Shown: positions 11,818-24,160, counted from the first letter of the stretch. The stretch is 64,000 nt of DNA from Leuctra nigra (GCA_934045905.1 OW203762.1:15408345-15472344), one strand, 5' to 3'. Translations and numbers: made by a program. The notes: generated by a model from the letters alone, not told the origin.

Positions 11818-12834
11818 GATTCATTAAATTCGCTATAGTCGCCACTGTAAGGAATATCACTGCTTTTTTAATGAAATCAAAATCCTCATCCACATTTTAT
11901 CCCTAAGCTTTCTTCACCACATAGTCTGGACCCCAAGGGGATTTCCAAAAACCATAATCCCACCTTTTTTCAATCTGGACGTAAATAAAACATGTGCTTT
12001 TTTAAATTTCGAAACCAGAGACTTAGAAAGTTAAACATTCTGGTATAATCCCGTGTCTCTTGCGGTGATTTTACCTCTTTCATTCTTCGTTACGTCAGCC
12101 CGAAAGTTTGCAACGACTTTCAGCTGTTTTTTTTACGAGCTACGTTATGAAGTTGTCGAGAATCATGAACAGGAAACAACAACGACCTGCACGTTTCTGC
12201 TGACGAAAAGGTTTATTATACTTACTTTGGCGTATACTTTTATGTGTTAGAATATTACAAGTTACAAAGTTTTATGTATGAATACAGAGAAGGGGACGTG
12301 ATTTTTCTAACCTGCACATGTGCTCGTTTCATTAAAGTAGATTAACGAATTAAAAATAGTGTTTCAGGGAAGTTTCAATAAGATAAAACTGTCTGCATAA
12401 ATCATTTTAATGTCATGTTAGTGAATGGTTTTTCTATTCATGACCATGATTAATATAATCCCAGCTTTTCATAATGTGATTCAGAGAAAGAGAAAATATA
12501 AAGATATTTTATCGTCGTTGGTGTAATGCTTTCAATCCCTTTTTGTAGCTTAGATATATAGCATGGAATGTATAAACTTGTAACTTTCTTATGCGATTTG
12601 CTATTTTCCTTCAAATAAGATTTGATTAATAGAAAACAGAAAGTAACTCTTCGTTGTATCTGTTTATAGAACTGTTACAATAACCGTTGGATTATTGAAT
12701 AAGTTTGCAATCCGTTATTGAATGCATTACAAAGGTGTATTTAACCTCATTCAAAGCAAAATTGCTCTGCAGATTTTGTAGTTCGGTTGACAACAAGAAA
12801 GTGATGTCATTTTACAGGCCATAATGTTTTAAAC
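11818..12834. other. Unique A+T-rich stretch
   Basis: No gene or repeat recognised. One 65-codon frame (12,053-12,250) has no recognisable product. Confidence 0.35.
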
Positions 12835-13004
12835 CAGTTCGTCTATGTTTGAACTCTTAACAGACCGAGACACCGTCAGTTGTTCTGTAAGGCCGAGAAA
12901 GACAACATTGCAAGGTGAGCGCGCAATGAAGTCTTTCTCGGCCTAGCGGAACAACTGACTGTGGCTCCATCTGGTGAGAGCTCAAACATAGGAAAAACGA
13001 ACTG
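12835..13004. mobile_element. Foldback MITE
   Basis: Inverted arms: CAGTTCGTCTATGTTTGA on the left and TCAAACATAG...ACGAACTG on the right. A strong inner pair is AGGCCGAGAAAGAC against GTCTTTCTCGGCC, and GTCAGTTGTTC against GAACAACTGAC. The loop near 12,905-12,930 is about 25 bases. The whole block could form one long hairpin. Confidence 0.75.
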
Positions 13005-13373
13005 AAGAAGTAAGTACCTACAGTTAATTGTATATTATGTAATTTTTATGTCTTATATAATCTCTGTTTGCAAGGTATCACTTTGTGAAAAGCGATATAG
13101 GAAATGTACCAGAAAATCTGTACATTTTATTTGTCTACTACATGGATAACAGGAAACGTACAGGGATATAGAAAAGTAGTAAAGATGGACTTCCTTGCTA
13201 GTCGTGGAGTCTTAGGATTAAAGTGAGGAATGGGGAGATAAAGTGAATGAATCATGTGGATAGGATAATATTGAATTGCATGGAAACGAAGACTTGACAG
13301 ATATTATGAGCGGAGCGTTCGCTTGGATTAGATCCTCACAGGTGACTGAAAATACTGGAGGCTGGAAGAAGAC
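13005..13373. other. Unique stretch between two MITEs
   Basis: Nothing recognised. Confidence 0.35.
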
Positions 13374-13503
13374 GAGGTGGCCAATTCTATAACAAAAACG
13401 GAATCATTCCGGCCTGGAATCATTTCAGATCAATGTCATCCTTATGGCCGTGAAATGATTCCAGGCCAGAATGATTTCGTTTTCGTTATAGAATAGCCCC
13501 CTC
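13374..13503. mobile_element. Foldback MITE
   Basis: About 50-base inverted arms around a 20-base loop. The left arm contains CCGGCCTGGAATCATTTCA and the right arm TGAAATGATTCCAGGCC. Outer parts ATTCTATAACAAAAACG and CGTTTTCGTTATAGAAT also pair. Outer ends are GAGGTGG and CCCCCTC. Arm identity is high, suggesting a recent insertion. Confidence 0.8.
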
Positions 13504-13889
13504 AGAGGAGAATTATTGCAAGAGAAAAGTTCTGCATGACAGTCGAGGAGAGAAGTTTCTGATAATGATTAGGAGAGAGGTGACGTCTATAGTACCATAC
13601 TAAATTAAGGTCTAATTAAGGAATTGTCTTAAAGAACTGATGTATTTCTGATGAAGTCTCGAATCTTTTCCACCGGCTGCAGTTTCACATTTCTTTGTCC
13701 CTATAACTTGACACCACCCCCACCCTTCAAAACCCTCCGATACAATACCGTAACAGTATAAATGTATAAATATGGAACAAAGAAAGGTCATCTCGAGCAT
13801 GATCCTGGATTACTCCGCCTCCAGAAGCAATCTCCGTGAGATCAGACGGTGTGATATCTTCCATCACGAGAGATAACGCGAAACACGGC
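13504..13889. other. Unique stretch
   Basis: Nothing recognised beyond short open frames. Confidence 0.35.
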
Positions 13890-13912
13890 CGGCCAGAGTT
13901 ATTGACTGGCCG
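13890..13912. repeat. GC-rich hairpin in a GC-richer block
   Basis: CGGCCAG and CTGGCCG pair across a 9-base loop. The surrounding 13,800-14,110 is richer in G+C than its neighbours and contains runs such as GGCGGCTCCTAGGG. It could be a regulatory element, but no coding frame is evident. Confidence 0.55.
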
Positions 13913-14572
13913 ACGTTCTAAGCGACGGTGGCGGCTCCTAGGGTCGGTTTATAACCTGGCGACTCATAAAAAGAGGATTATTCGATGTATGGAGAGATGA
14001 CGTATTTCGCAGCGGGAATACATGCTATCCTGCAGCGAGATCGTTTGATGTCTTTCGAAGAAAAAGAACTTGACCATTCATGCCCGCAGTGCTTGCGTCA
14101 AAGGACTCGCCAGTAAGAAGACAGCCGCACGCTCCTAGAAGATAACTTTGTTTTTATTTTAATGATTTTCTTGTATACTTTCTTGTAACTTTGTGAAATA
14201 TAGGTTCTTCTCAGGGAATATTGCATCTTGGGATATTGAGTAAAAGAATATACGAGTTCACTTAATATTACAAAGAAAATGGAATAATATGGAATATCAC
14301 TTCAGCTCAGTCAAGACAAGCAAAGAAAGCCTGAGGAAGAAATTCAGAGGTATTTTTCTGCTTCATTTTCATTGTTAACGTCTACTAAATCCGATTACAA
14401 AAGAGAACCAATCATTCGGAATAGATAATTGGGTTTTGTTCTTTGCTAAAATATTCTAAATGCTCTATTGTGAGCAATAATTTATAAAGCTACGTTTGGC
14501 ATGGACCAGTAAAAAATGAACCTTGGAAATATAAACATTTTGGCGAAGAAAAAAATGAGTTTTCGTATAATT
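13913..14572. other. Unique stretch
   Basis: GC-richer at its start, A+T-rich afterwards. No gene recognised. Confidence 0.35.
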
Positions 14573-14639
14573 TTTTATGACGTTATTATATTTTTTGTTG
14601 TAAAATCGAACAAACATTTTGCAACAAAAAATTCATAAA
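14573..14639. repeat. A+T-rich stem-loop
   Basis: ATTTTTTGTTGTAAAAT (14,590-14,606) pairs with ATTTTGCAACAAAAAAT (14,616-14,632) at 16 of 17 positions over a 9-base loop. TTTTATGA and TCATAAAA extend the stem outside. Likely a remnant of a small foldback element. Confidence 0.6.
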
Positions 14640-16582
14640 ACCTACAAGAATTCGAAATAATAAAAACAACATGTCAGTTACCTTATAGGCAGCGTGTTTA
14701 GACAACAGATGGCACTGCAAAAGTACAGACAGAGCCACCTAAGCTGTGGGAAGGAAGCTTACCTTTTGGCAAGGCGTCCAAGTCGCTGCAGTTATATGTT
14801 ATGTTGCTGCACATATTACGCATTATCAATTCTTAAAATTTACACAAGTTTATCTAATGTTTATTCGCCTACAAAATATTAATAATAAAGTGTTCACAAT
14901 TTCACTAAATCTGATCACAATATTAATTTGCGCGGCTTAGTTCTGATTTCGAAATATTTTGAGTACATTTGTTGACATCTGATCGGTTGCTAGGTCACGG
15001 CCAATGAGAAATAAAACAGTTGAAGATCTTCCCACAAATGTTGCTAATTTCTCTCACTCGTGGCGAACTCTCGGTGCCTATTTGTATAAACAGGGAATTA
15101 CCCTAATAGGATTTTCCTCTCGACTCTCTAATAAAGAATCGTATAAAGGTAGAACAATGAGACATCAACAGCACGGTCTGGTGGATGCGACCTCCGCGCC
15201 TCGTGTGACCGATAACTGAACTAACTGTCAGAATGATGGATTGAGTATTGCGAGTTGCATATCCCTCTATCACTGCAGTGCATCACGTTTGTCAGCTTCT
15301 CTGTCGATTGCAATACAAACTGCAGCCGAAGAAAACCAATGAAACTTTAACACGGAATTGGAAACCAACTCATGATCGGAAAAGTTTTTACCGAGATTAC
15401 TTTTATATATAATGAAGATTGTCTTTCATTCATCTCTTTTTCTAATATGAACCTACTTAAACTCTTATCAGCAATAATTTTATGATGCAGTAAATATAAG
15501 TATTTACGGCTAGAGTGCATGGCAAATAGTTTGCCGTGCATAAAATAGATCATTACAATACCCTATACCGCATGGACCCTTCATTTTGCCGCAAATAAAT
15601 TGACATTTTGCTTTGTTGTGAATCAACTTTTAACATCCTGACGTCATACATAAATATTTTAGCGCCAAAGTTATTGACTTGTACAAAATAAAATACAGAA
15701 TATTTAGCTCATATTGATTTTCGTAACCAGTTAATTTCGGCTCATAAGAGAGAAGAAGTGAACAGAACAGTACTCTATGAATGGTTAGAAATTGAAATAT
15801 TCAAATAAAATATTTTTGTATCATGTGGTAATCGCCCTTAACCAAAGTAATTTTGGAAAGGATCGAATAAAGCAGCAAAATTACTATTCCTAAATCACAT
15901 TTATATAATAATTAAAAATAATCTTGATAAGACTCACGTTCAATCCAATCAGTCAATCAAAAATTCCCTCAGTTCTGAAATGCCGGGCTGCCACACATTC
16001 TACTTCGATATGTAAAAGCTCACTGCACCACGCAACCCGTCTAAGATCACGCATGTGGCAACGTCGCAAGTTCATTTCCACGTAACTCTTGTCTTATCTC
16101 GTGGTGTGTATCGGTAATCTCTCTGGGAACTCCCGCTGCCCCGTCATGTTATAATCGATCAAACACTTGGTGCAATTCCGTTTAACACATCCGCTCGTAC
16201 TACTACTGTTATTTATTATCTATCCTGGACGAAAATACTTTACCGGGAAGCTAAATTGAAAATTAATGGCTTTGCAATGGAATGAAAACAAAACGTGTGA
16301 TTAATTTTAATTAGTCTGCTTATTTGTTACAAGCGATGAACGAAAAAATGAACAAAATTTATCACAACCAGGGAATGGAAGAGTTAGACACCGTAAGTAA
16401 GGTTAAAGTACTGTCTGAAAAAATTTCAAATGTTGATATTTATTTGTATTTTTTAAATTTTCAGAACTATTATAAATTTATAATGTCAGATAAGAATTAA
16501 ATTCAACTTTAAACGAACATAATAGACATGGACCTTTCGTCTAAGGTTCATCTCATCAGGATATTTATTTAGTAAAGAGGTT
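14640..16582. other. Unique stretch
   Basis: No gene recognised. 15,000-15,330 is less A+T-rich and includes a 71-codon frame (15,004-15,219) without a recognisable product. A perfect TGACGTCA lies at 15,639-15,646. Confidence 0.35.
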
Positions 16583-16612
16583 ACATTACCAAAGCTTAAG
16601 CTTTGGTAATGT
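16583..16612. repeat. Perfect 30-bp palindrome
   Basis: ACATTACCAAAGCTT is followed immediately by its exact reverse complement. The string ATTACCAAAG is also the inner part of the terminal repeat of the MITE at 36,813-36,967, so this may be two MITE ends fused after deletion of the middle. Confidence 0.85.
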
Positions 16613-18240
16613 GGTAATGTTTTGAACTAAGTAGTTTTCAAAGGAAATATCTCAGAATTAAATGCGTATCAACTCTGCAGTAGCCGAAAATAAAGGAAAA
16701 TAACATTTTGTGCTGAAACCAACGCAAAATTTGTATAAACTATGAAATTAAACTAAACGAGTGTGTATTCAATATTAAGTTCATTTAACCACGTGCCATA
16801 CAAAATTTTTAAAACTCTTTTGATTTGATTTGATTTGTTTCACGGAAAACAAATTGATTGAGTTTTCATAGACTCGGACAACTTTTTTTTCTCCGCACAA
16901 GAAATATTTGAACGTCGTATGTTTGATTGTCATAACAAAAAATATTACTCCATTCTATATTCAGCTGGTTTCATAATGTGACGTCACCGACTATCCTATC
17001 TCCTCAACCAACCACCAGAATATAGCAAATTATTCCACAATTCAACCATCAACTCGTTCCAGAGTTCACTGTTTCATATGCAAATCACTCGATTAGAGCA
17101 CAAGCAATAGTTTGATTGCTACTAAAGATCAATGTATAGTTAGTTGTTATAACTCCAGTTTGATCTTTGATGTTTGCATCACGATTGAGTTTCTGTTATA
17201 CTCCAAACTGTTGCGCACCAAGCGAAATGCCGCCAGGAAACTTATAACTATAAAGTTTCACATTATCTTCATCGGAAACGCTTCCTAAGGGCCAACAGGA
17301 AAATAATAAACATTACAAGCGCCCCTCAGGTAAATGTGATAAACATACGTAACTAAGTCTAAATGGATAATTAGGCTCCAGTTGAGTAACTTGAACTAGT
17401 GTAATGAAGGTATAAGGACGTATCTTATGACGGTATGATGCCACTAAAACACTACTGGTGAATATAATGTTTCCCCAAGCCATAACTAAGCGTGGTAATA
17501 GTCTTTAACATTTCATCTTGCGTGGCCGGAGAGGCAGTTGGCGATTTGTTTTGCGCATGCGCCGATTTGTAAGATAGTTGTTATGTTTTTACTTTTGAAT
17601 CGGATTGATTCATTTAACCAGCTAATTTATCTCATTTAAATGTCCCAAATAGTTCAAAACTTATGATAACAGTGATGAAGTTATAATTTTTTTATACTAA
17701 ACTAAAGTATACTAAGTATACTAAATTGTAATCGAAGTAAATTCCTTGGCTGAAATGAGGTTATACCAAATAAATTAATTTACATAATGAGGTCGTTGGA
17801 AGACATAATTAAAAGAAATTATAATCATCACATGTTTAATTTAGCTCTCGTTTTCTACTATGAGAAAAAACGTTAATCATAAACCAGCATAAGAAAAATG
17901 TTGAAGTTCGAAATGGAACAAAAATGTAAACATATAAAAACGACGAAAGAAATAATAATAAATTTATAATTTTTTCGAATATTTCGAACAATTCTCTTTT
18001 GCTATGCCTTTTGTTCTTTACAATATAATTATAAGTTTCCCACGTAAAAAACATTTGTAATTACATAAATCGGATTAAAAGGTCAAAACGATACTATAAC
18101 ATTAACTTTGATGTAATTTTTTTTTGCGAAATTAAATAATGCTTCCATTTACCCAGAATGTGTAACTAATACTAATACCTACCTTAATATTATAATCACA
18201 CGTGCTTTGAAATTCAACCCCCAAACAAAGATCTCACCTA
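16613..18240. other. Unique A+T-rich stretch
   Basis: Contains a short GATTT tandem (about 16,819-16,838), a perfect TGACGTCA at 16,979-16,986, and TGCGCATGCGCC at 17,552-17,563 (close to the animal NRF1 consensus) between two copies of CGATTTGT. No gene recognised. Confidence 0.35.
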
Positions 18241-18660
18241 CCCCTGAATCTGGTAATCTATTAATGTGCAGAAGACACGTTCGTGCGTATAAGACAACCC
18301 TGTTAATTACATATCAATTAGCCCTGCACAAGCATGCATCCGAGATATGTTAATTAATTACCCCACGCCGCGGCGGGGGGATGAAGTGGGCGTGTCGCAT
18401 CTTCCATCATCCCCCCTGACACGAGCCTGCAGCAGAACTCCCGTGAAATGTAGTCTGTGGCTTCAGCGGATCATCTCTCATCTTTTTATCGTTCTTGTAT
18501 AAATCTTTTCTTGTGCGTAGTGTTTTTTTCCTCTCTCTTGCTCTCTTGCTCTCTCCCTGTTAGAGCTAGCGCGCTCTCGCTCGGTGCTCGGTGATGTTTC
18601 TGAACGCGCTCTCGCTCGGTGATGTTTCTGAGCGCGGTTTCGCTCAGTGACGTCACAAGT
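18241..18660. promoter_or_regulatory. GC-rich block with short tandem repeats and a CRE
   Basis: The block starts with TTAATTA-type homeodomain sites (18,340-18,358) and a perfect CGCCGCGGCG palindrome (18,366-18,375), next to CCCCACGCC and GTGGGCGTG strings typical of KLF/EGR-type zinc fingers. It ends with three head-to-tail copies of GCGCTCTCGCTCGGTGATGT-like units starting at 18,571, 18,606 and 18,632, the last running into TGACGTCA (18,648-18,655). No coding frame is recognised. A cis-regulatory role is an inference from composition and motif density. Confidence 0.35.
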
Positions 18661-20147
18661 AGCGAACTATCTGTAGAGTGTGTTTAAAGACAGCCATTAG
18701 CGCTCTTTCATCGAATAGTTTTCTATGAAGGGACCTCGTCCTATTCGTTCACAGGATTAATTAATGTATGTAACATTAACCTAGCAAATAACAACTAAAT
18801 GATGTATATTATATATGCTCTAATTTATTTTCAATACAAAATTAATCCATTCATTGGAATACAAACTATGTAAAATTATTAATTTTACTTTTAAAATCAA
18901 ATCAGATAGTTCAGCACAGATATAAACATGAATGCTTCATTAAAGGATATTTATAGAAACGTTACGGGCTCAATTTAAAGAATATACTCTTGGTTCCCCA
19001 AATGATTTGAACGTTATGAAGGAGCAATGCATATACATAATTTTAAATTTTCATCAATTTCATTATTGACAAAATATTTCAAAAAAAAATTTAATGTGTA
19101 ATGCGTTAAAAACTTCATTTTCATGTTGACAAAATTTCACCTCGATAAGAGGATATGTGTGACATATATATCGTATCCGGAAAAAAAAGACCCTAGCTAA
19201 AAGGAGCCAAACTATATAATTTTGCCTCGTCACTGATAGAAATACAAGACAACAAAATGTCAAGGTCACCACTATGACTAATGGCTGTTCTCAACACTCT
19301 CCGCACTCGAGTGCGATCTATCGATCTCTCTCTACAAGTTTCGAGTTGCGATTCTCGACGAAGAATTCACAACGTCTTCTACTTCTCAAACTTGCAAGTC
19401 TTCTCCTAGTCTATGGTTTTGTAATGCAAATAGTCGTCAGGAATGCGATGATCCGAATCGAAATGCACTTGCGAGAGTCAATATGGCGACATCAATGACC
19501 TGTACACAGCACATGGTGACAGCGGCTGGTCGACCAACTCTTGATGTTCACAATATGCTTCAGATGAATCAGATAATAAAACATACGCTACCTACGCACT
19601 TTAATAATGCTACATATATAATTGGGTATGCTTTGAAAGTATGCATTAAAAACATCCCCATGAAAATATGATAAAACAGCGTGTGCTTTTTAATGCGTAC
19701 CTGAAAGAGTTTTTGTTATAAAACGTGTTTAATTCAATTCACGAGTTCTTAAAATAACATTATTATGTTATAGCGTTTTTAATAACATGTAAAAGCAAGA
19801 TCTCGGGTAATTCGTGTCAATAACAATTGTATACTTCGCATAGGTATATGTTTGCTCCACCGTTCCGGTGCCTTTTGTGGGAACAAACGTTAGGTAAACC
19901 GCCTGAACTTGTAAGCTCGGTAATACTGGCCCTTAAGCAAGTCAGATAGTAGGTATAACTTTCTAGACTTGCCGCGTTCGATTTCAGCCGTTGTTTCCCA
20001 ACTGCGAGGGCTAAGTGCTTTGGTTCCGTACTTACGATATAACCTCGGCCTCCTCCATACAAATGTCCATAACCTCTTCTTCTTCGTCATAATCTTCCTA
20101 TCATCATCTTCATTCGGCCCTAACCAATAGGCTAGTTACATAACAGA
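18661..20147. other. Unique stretch
   Basis: A+T-rich to 19,260, then of mixed composition. Short frames at 19,274-19,498 and 19,817-20,090 have no recognisable products. No repeat recognised. Confidence 0.35.
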
Positions 20148-20286
20148 GGAGCTATATTTCGAGATAGATCGAGTCAAACTCCATACGGCTTCGATTTGAC
20201 GTCAGACCGATATTATTCGTACGATACGTCACCTCAACTTGATCCGTATGGAATTTTACTCGAACGATCTTGAAAATAGCTATCCA
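20148..20286. mobile_element. MITE, TTTTCGAGA-terminal family, copy 2
   Basis: Inverted ends GAGCTATATTTCGAGATAGA on the left and, reverse complemented, ATAGCTATTTTCAAGATCGT on the right. CTCCATACGG and CCGTATGGAATTTTACTCGA pair further inside. It shares the CGAGATCGTTCGAG terminal block and the CGTATGGAATTT interior with the element at 1,741-1,894. The interior carries a TGACGTCA (20,197-20,204). It overlaps the 3' end of the minus-strand frame that starts at 20,562. Confidence 0.7.
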
Positions 20287-20562
20287 GATTGTCATATTAC
20301 GGTACATTGCGTCTGTCAAGTGACTACAATCGTAATTTTGGGTTTTCAATGATTTAATATCCAACAAATAGTTTGACAATATAACTCCATCTGACAACAC
20401 GTCAGTGGCTAGATGAAATGTTTCGTCATCCAAGGAGCATTCTCCTCGAGACTGCATATGGACCCTTCTCGACCATGTCCCGACTGAATCTGTCAGAGTC
20501 TCCGTCCTATCCACGCGTTCCATCGCGTCCTCGTAATTCACCACGTATCTTGATTTGGCCAC
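20152..20562 (-). CDS. Unrecognised open frame, possible exon interrupted by a MITE
   Basis: The longest frame here outside tandem repeats, 136 codons. It opens with a GTG codon; the first ATG is at 20,523, giving 123 codons. Upstream on the minus strand lies a pyrimidine-rich stretch followed by two AG dinucleotides, which could be a splice acceptor. The first 90 or so residues are of normal composition, with acidic and hydrophilic segments such as NYEDAMERVDRTETLTDSV. The last 45 codons and the stop lie inside the MITE at 20,148-20,286, so any native C-terminus has been replaced. I recognise no domain. It may be a chance frame or a relic. Confidence 0.15.
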   Translation of the reverse strand: MAKSRYVVNYEDAMERVDRTETLTDSVGTWSRRVHMQSRGECSLDDETFHLATDVLSDGVILSNYLLDIKSLKTQNYDCSHLTDAMYRNMTIWIAIFKIVRVKFHTDQVEVTYRTNNIGLTSNRSRMEFDSIYLEI

Positions 20563-20729
20563 TCAGCTGTTGATTCGGAACGTGGCGACAAGAAGTGTGA
20601 TTTGGGATTCAGAAGTAAGTCATGAGCTGATGTAACAAACACCAAACAGTTATAGGAAACTCTCACGTGTTATAGAATAGATTATTAGATTAGATTAGAT
20701 TCTTATTGTTTAACGTCGCGTCGACAAAT

Positions 20730-20951
20730 ATGTCATTTTACGAACATTATTATTTACTTTTTAACTTTGTTGATAATAAGTGGAGGGCATGGGGAGGAGT
20801 TGACCTAACGGGCCCGATCCGGGGGAGTCTGAAACTGGTGGGAAAGCCAGTTGATGAAGTTTCAGTTTCTGATTTGATGAAAAGTGATAGTTTTCCGATA
20901 AAAGAGAAAATATGCGAGATTTCAAGACACATTTCGCATTTTGCACATTAA
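20730..20951 (+). CDS. Unrecognised small open frame
   Basis: ATG at 20,730 and TAA at 20,949-20,951 give 73 residues. The middle (WRAWGGVDLTGPIRGSLKLV, about residues 18-37) is more balanced in composition than surrounding A+T-rich frames, and the tail KICEISRHISHFAH is basic. There is no signal peptide, membrane segment or known motif. It is transcribed away from the minus-strand frame at 20,152-20,562 with a spacer of about 167 bp that includes a short ATTAG tandem (20,684-20,700). Length alone is within chance; only the composition suggests coding. Confidence 0.15.
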   Translation: MSFYEHYYLLFNFVDNKWRAWGGVDLTGPIRGSLKLVGKPVDEVSVSDLMKSDSFPIKEKICEISRHISHFAH

Positions 20952-22194
20952 AGACGAAGCAGGCGTTGTGATGCACTTCAGTATGTGACATTATTTAGTA
21001 AATAAGCTTAAATGTGCAGCTAGTATTCGATTACTATTCGATTACCATAAGAGTCACATGGTGACGTTCGCTATGCTTCCTTAATAATGAAATAAATGGG
21101 AGGATGTAATCATTTCTAAGAAGTGTACCATATTGTGTGATCGTACCTTAATTAAATACTAGCATATCATGAGATAGAATTGAGAATGATATTGATACAA
21201 CTTTTTACAGTCAAGAAAAAAAAGTTCGTTCTGGTTATTACAATGTAGCAATTTTAGAAGAAGGAAACCTCCTGCGATTTACTATATTTATAACATTTCG
21301 ATTTATATTTTCATCGGATTTACCATTGATAACACTCGATCAATAATTTAGATTTTGATAAAGATCAACCCCAGTTAATGGAAAAGCTATTCTCAATTTA
21401 AAGTAATAACATGAGTTATAAAAATACTTGAAAAACACATCTCGTCAGAGTAAGTAAAACCTCAACAGTTTACCAAGAACCAATCAAATTATCCGCAAGG
21501 CAAGGTACTTAGAGAAACTTGTCAAGCTGCTTTTTCCTCATATCTCGAAAAAGTGGTCTCTCGCAGAGTTTTCTTCAACAGAAGAGTTATACGAGTTGAA
21601 TTTCACCTAATCTCGGCCTTGCAAGGTTTTCCATCACAACCTGAACGATATGGGTCCGATTCTCGGGTGGGATGAGAGCTTTCTTCTCGTCCACTTTCTG
21701 AATACCTTAGATGTTAGTGCGTCACTTGATATATTCAAACATTTATTTAAAAAAATTCGTCCACATAAATATAATGTAGTTAAAATGTTTAGAAAATAAT
21801 CAATCAAAATTTGATTAATGGGCTTAGCTGGCGCATAATCTGTTATTTATATTCTTGCTTTTGTGCGCAAACAAGAACAAACGTGGCAAAAACGACTGTG
21901 ATAGGTGGGCAAAAATCCAAAAAGGGTGCCAAATTTACTTAACTATTTTGGTCACAAACGAGCACAAACTTGCTATTGTTATTGATAAAGAACCAAATTC
22001 GGAAGGGGAGGGGGGGGAGGGGTGTCAAAATATTAATAGTGTACTTGGAGATATGCACAGCGAAACTTTTGCCTGCACAAACGAGTACAAACTTAGCACA
22101 CGATTGCAATAATCTATCGGGCAAATTTCTAAAAAGGGGGCCAACTACATGAACCCCAATCACCTAGTTACATAACAAGTTGACTTAGGACCGA
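20952..22194. other. Unique A+T-rich stretch
   Basis: A half-end resembling the MITE at 1,999-2,154 (GACATTATTTAGTAAATAAG near 20,987) is the only repeat seen. A purine run lies near 22,003-22,022. No gene recognised. Confidence 0.35.
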
Positions 22195-22345
22195 TCTTTG
22201 TACCACTTGCTAAAGCTACCTACCGGATAAAGTTCTTGATAGCGTTAGCTAGAGGATGAAATCAATGTAAAATTAGGTGCTTGCTAGCTTTATCCGTTAG
22301 CTAGCTATCACGAACTTTAGCAAGAGGTACGGAACGACCTTGAAT
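22195..22345. mobile_element. Inverted-repeat element, rearranged interior
   Basis: TACCACTTGCTAAAG (22,201) pairs with CTTTAGCAAGAGGTA (22,315-22,329). Inside, GGATAAAG/CTTTATCC and TAGCTAG blocks also occur in inverted order, but not collinearly. Probably an old foldback MITE; its outer ends are uncertain. Confidence 0.5.
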
Positions 22346-24160
22346 GTGCACTCTGATAACATAGCTACATGAAACTGACTTGGGACTGCAGCATCCCTAT
22401 CTGTCACGTGGTACACGAGCATGATGAAACGGATGCGGAGAGTTTATCACGCAGTCTAGTGACAATTAATCGCGACCCACCAATGACTGTTGACAATGCC
22501 TATTATTCCTGTGTGATTGATCGCATGGAGCCAATGTTTGATTGAAGCAAACAATGCAGAGAGTGTTGAAATATCTGTGTCCTAGTATTGCCATCATTAT
22601 TCTCGACTAACACATGTTGATCGAAGCCATGCTGGGGGGGTTGGGTTGTATCTTTATCGAGGTGTTAGCACCTGTTTAATAGCGGTTCGATCAATTGATC
22701 GAATTAAAAATAGCTTTGTGGCGATATTCTTTTATAAACATTGTTCTTCTATCAGTGAAGTATATCTTGGAATTAATCGGGATTAACGAATACATTGAGA
22801 ATACATTTGGGAAAACATGAATGTTAATACATTTTCTCTTTTTATTAAGGTTTTTACGGTCCTGATTGTAATATTAAAACAATTTTTGTCGTACTTTTCA
22901 CTTCAGTTCAGTGCTATTTTTTTATTTATTTTTTTCTGAGGAAAAAAGCAAACAGCTGCTACTAGATGTGAAATAATTACAAAGTTCTTTAAATTCTATT
23001 AAAATATTATTTGGGGTAGAAGACACTGACGTTGAAAGAATGTAAAAAATATATCAAAAAATTAAATTAGTTTGATAACCCAAAGGTACATAATATCATG
23101 CCCTCAGTTTTTGTTCTGTATGCTGTAATGTTCATTTCTATTATTTTGTCTCCCACAGACAAACCTTCTGGCTATGTAGGTAGTTTGCAGACACATAACA
23201 TCATAACATGTATTTTGTTTAATTGATAAATAAATAATAGAAAACATCGTAAGAATATACGTATAATAGATGTAGAACTCGACTGGATCTTCAGGCATGA
23301 ATAGAGTGACAATTCAATTAATGTCAACTAACAAAAATGTTGTTTTTCTTCGTCACAGACAACTCTTTCATCAGAATTCGTTCGAAATGAAAATGTTGGA
23401 CACATTATTAGGTCAATCCTCCAGACCCAAGAATAGAGAGAGGAGACGTTATTAACGTTGTTGTAAAACAGTGGGTCGTTTTGCCAATTGGCATTCTACG
23501 TCACCCCTCCCCCCCCCCTCCCCAAGGAGGGTGACACGTGGTTGACGTCTCTGAAAGCGTCGCACTTCTCTGACGTCGTTTTCTCCGCCACAGCAGCGTC
23601 GTTCACAAGTCTCGACGCAGTTTTACCTGTTTGAACATTTCTATGTTGTCCTGGAAAGTAGCTTTTTGCTCCAAGAAAACATTTTATATTAAACACGCAA
23701 TGTGTGAAATTGCAGATAGTTTTGTTCAATTTCTATCAAAGAATGTGACACACATTGTTAAACATGCAATATCAATATTAGAATATTCAATTACATTTGT
23801 ATTTGTTTTCAATTTAGTTAGCTCTGCTTTTTATTTCTATCCTTTTGGTCGGTATTGCAATGGACAATTAATTACATTGACATAGGTACCTAAAATAGCA
23901 AACAGCCAACAAAACTTTTACAAATAATTACAATACATGCAATGTGAATGTTTTATGTTAGGACGGATATTCCTTCTCTTAGCACATCTTCTCCTCGATC
24001 AGAATAATATATCAGTCACATAATTTATTTCAAGCATAAGTCATTATACATGATTAAACATTATTATGATGTGAATATTAGTTCAATAAAATATTCCCGA
24101 CTTTAAACTTCTAATTTATATATTCTACAGATCAATCTTTCAAACTTATTTCCCCAACAT
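22346..24160. other. Unique stretch
   Basis: 22,370-22,630 is less A+T-rich and could be a conserved non-coding element. Near 23,500-23,540 a C-rich run is flanked by GTCACCCCTCC and GGAGGGTGAC, which can pair. No gene recognised. Confidence 0.35.
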
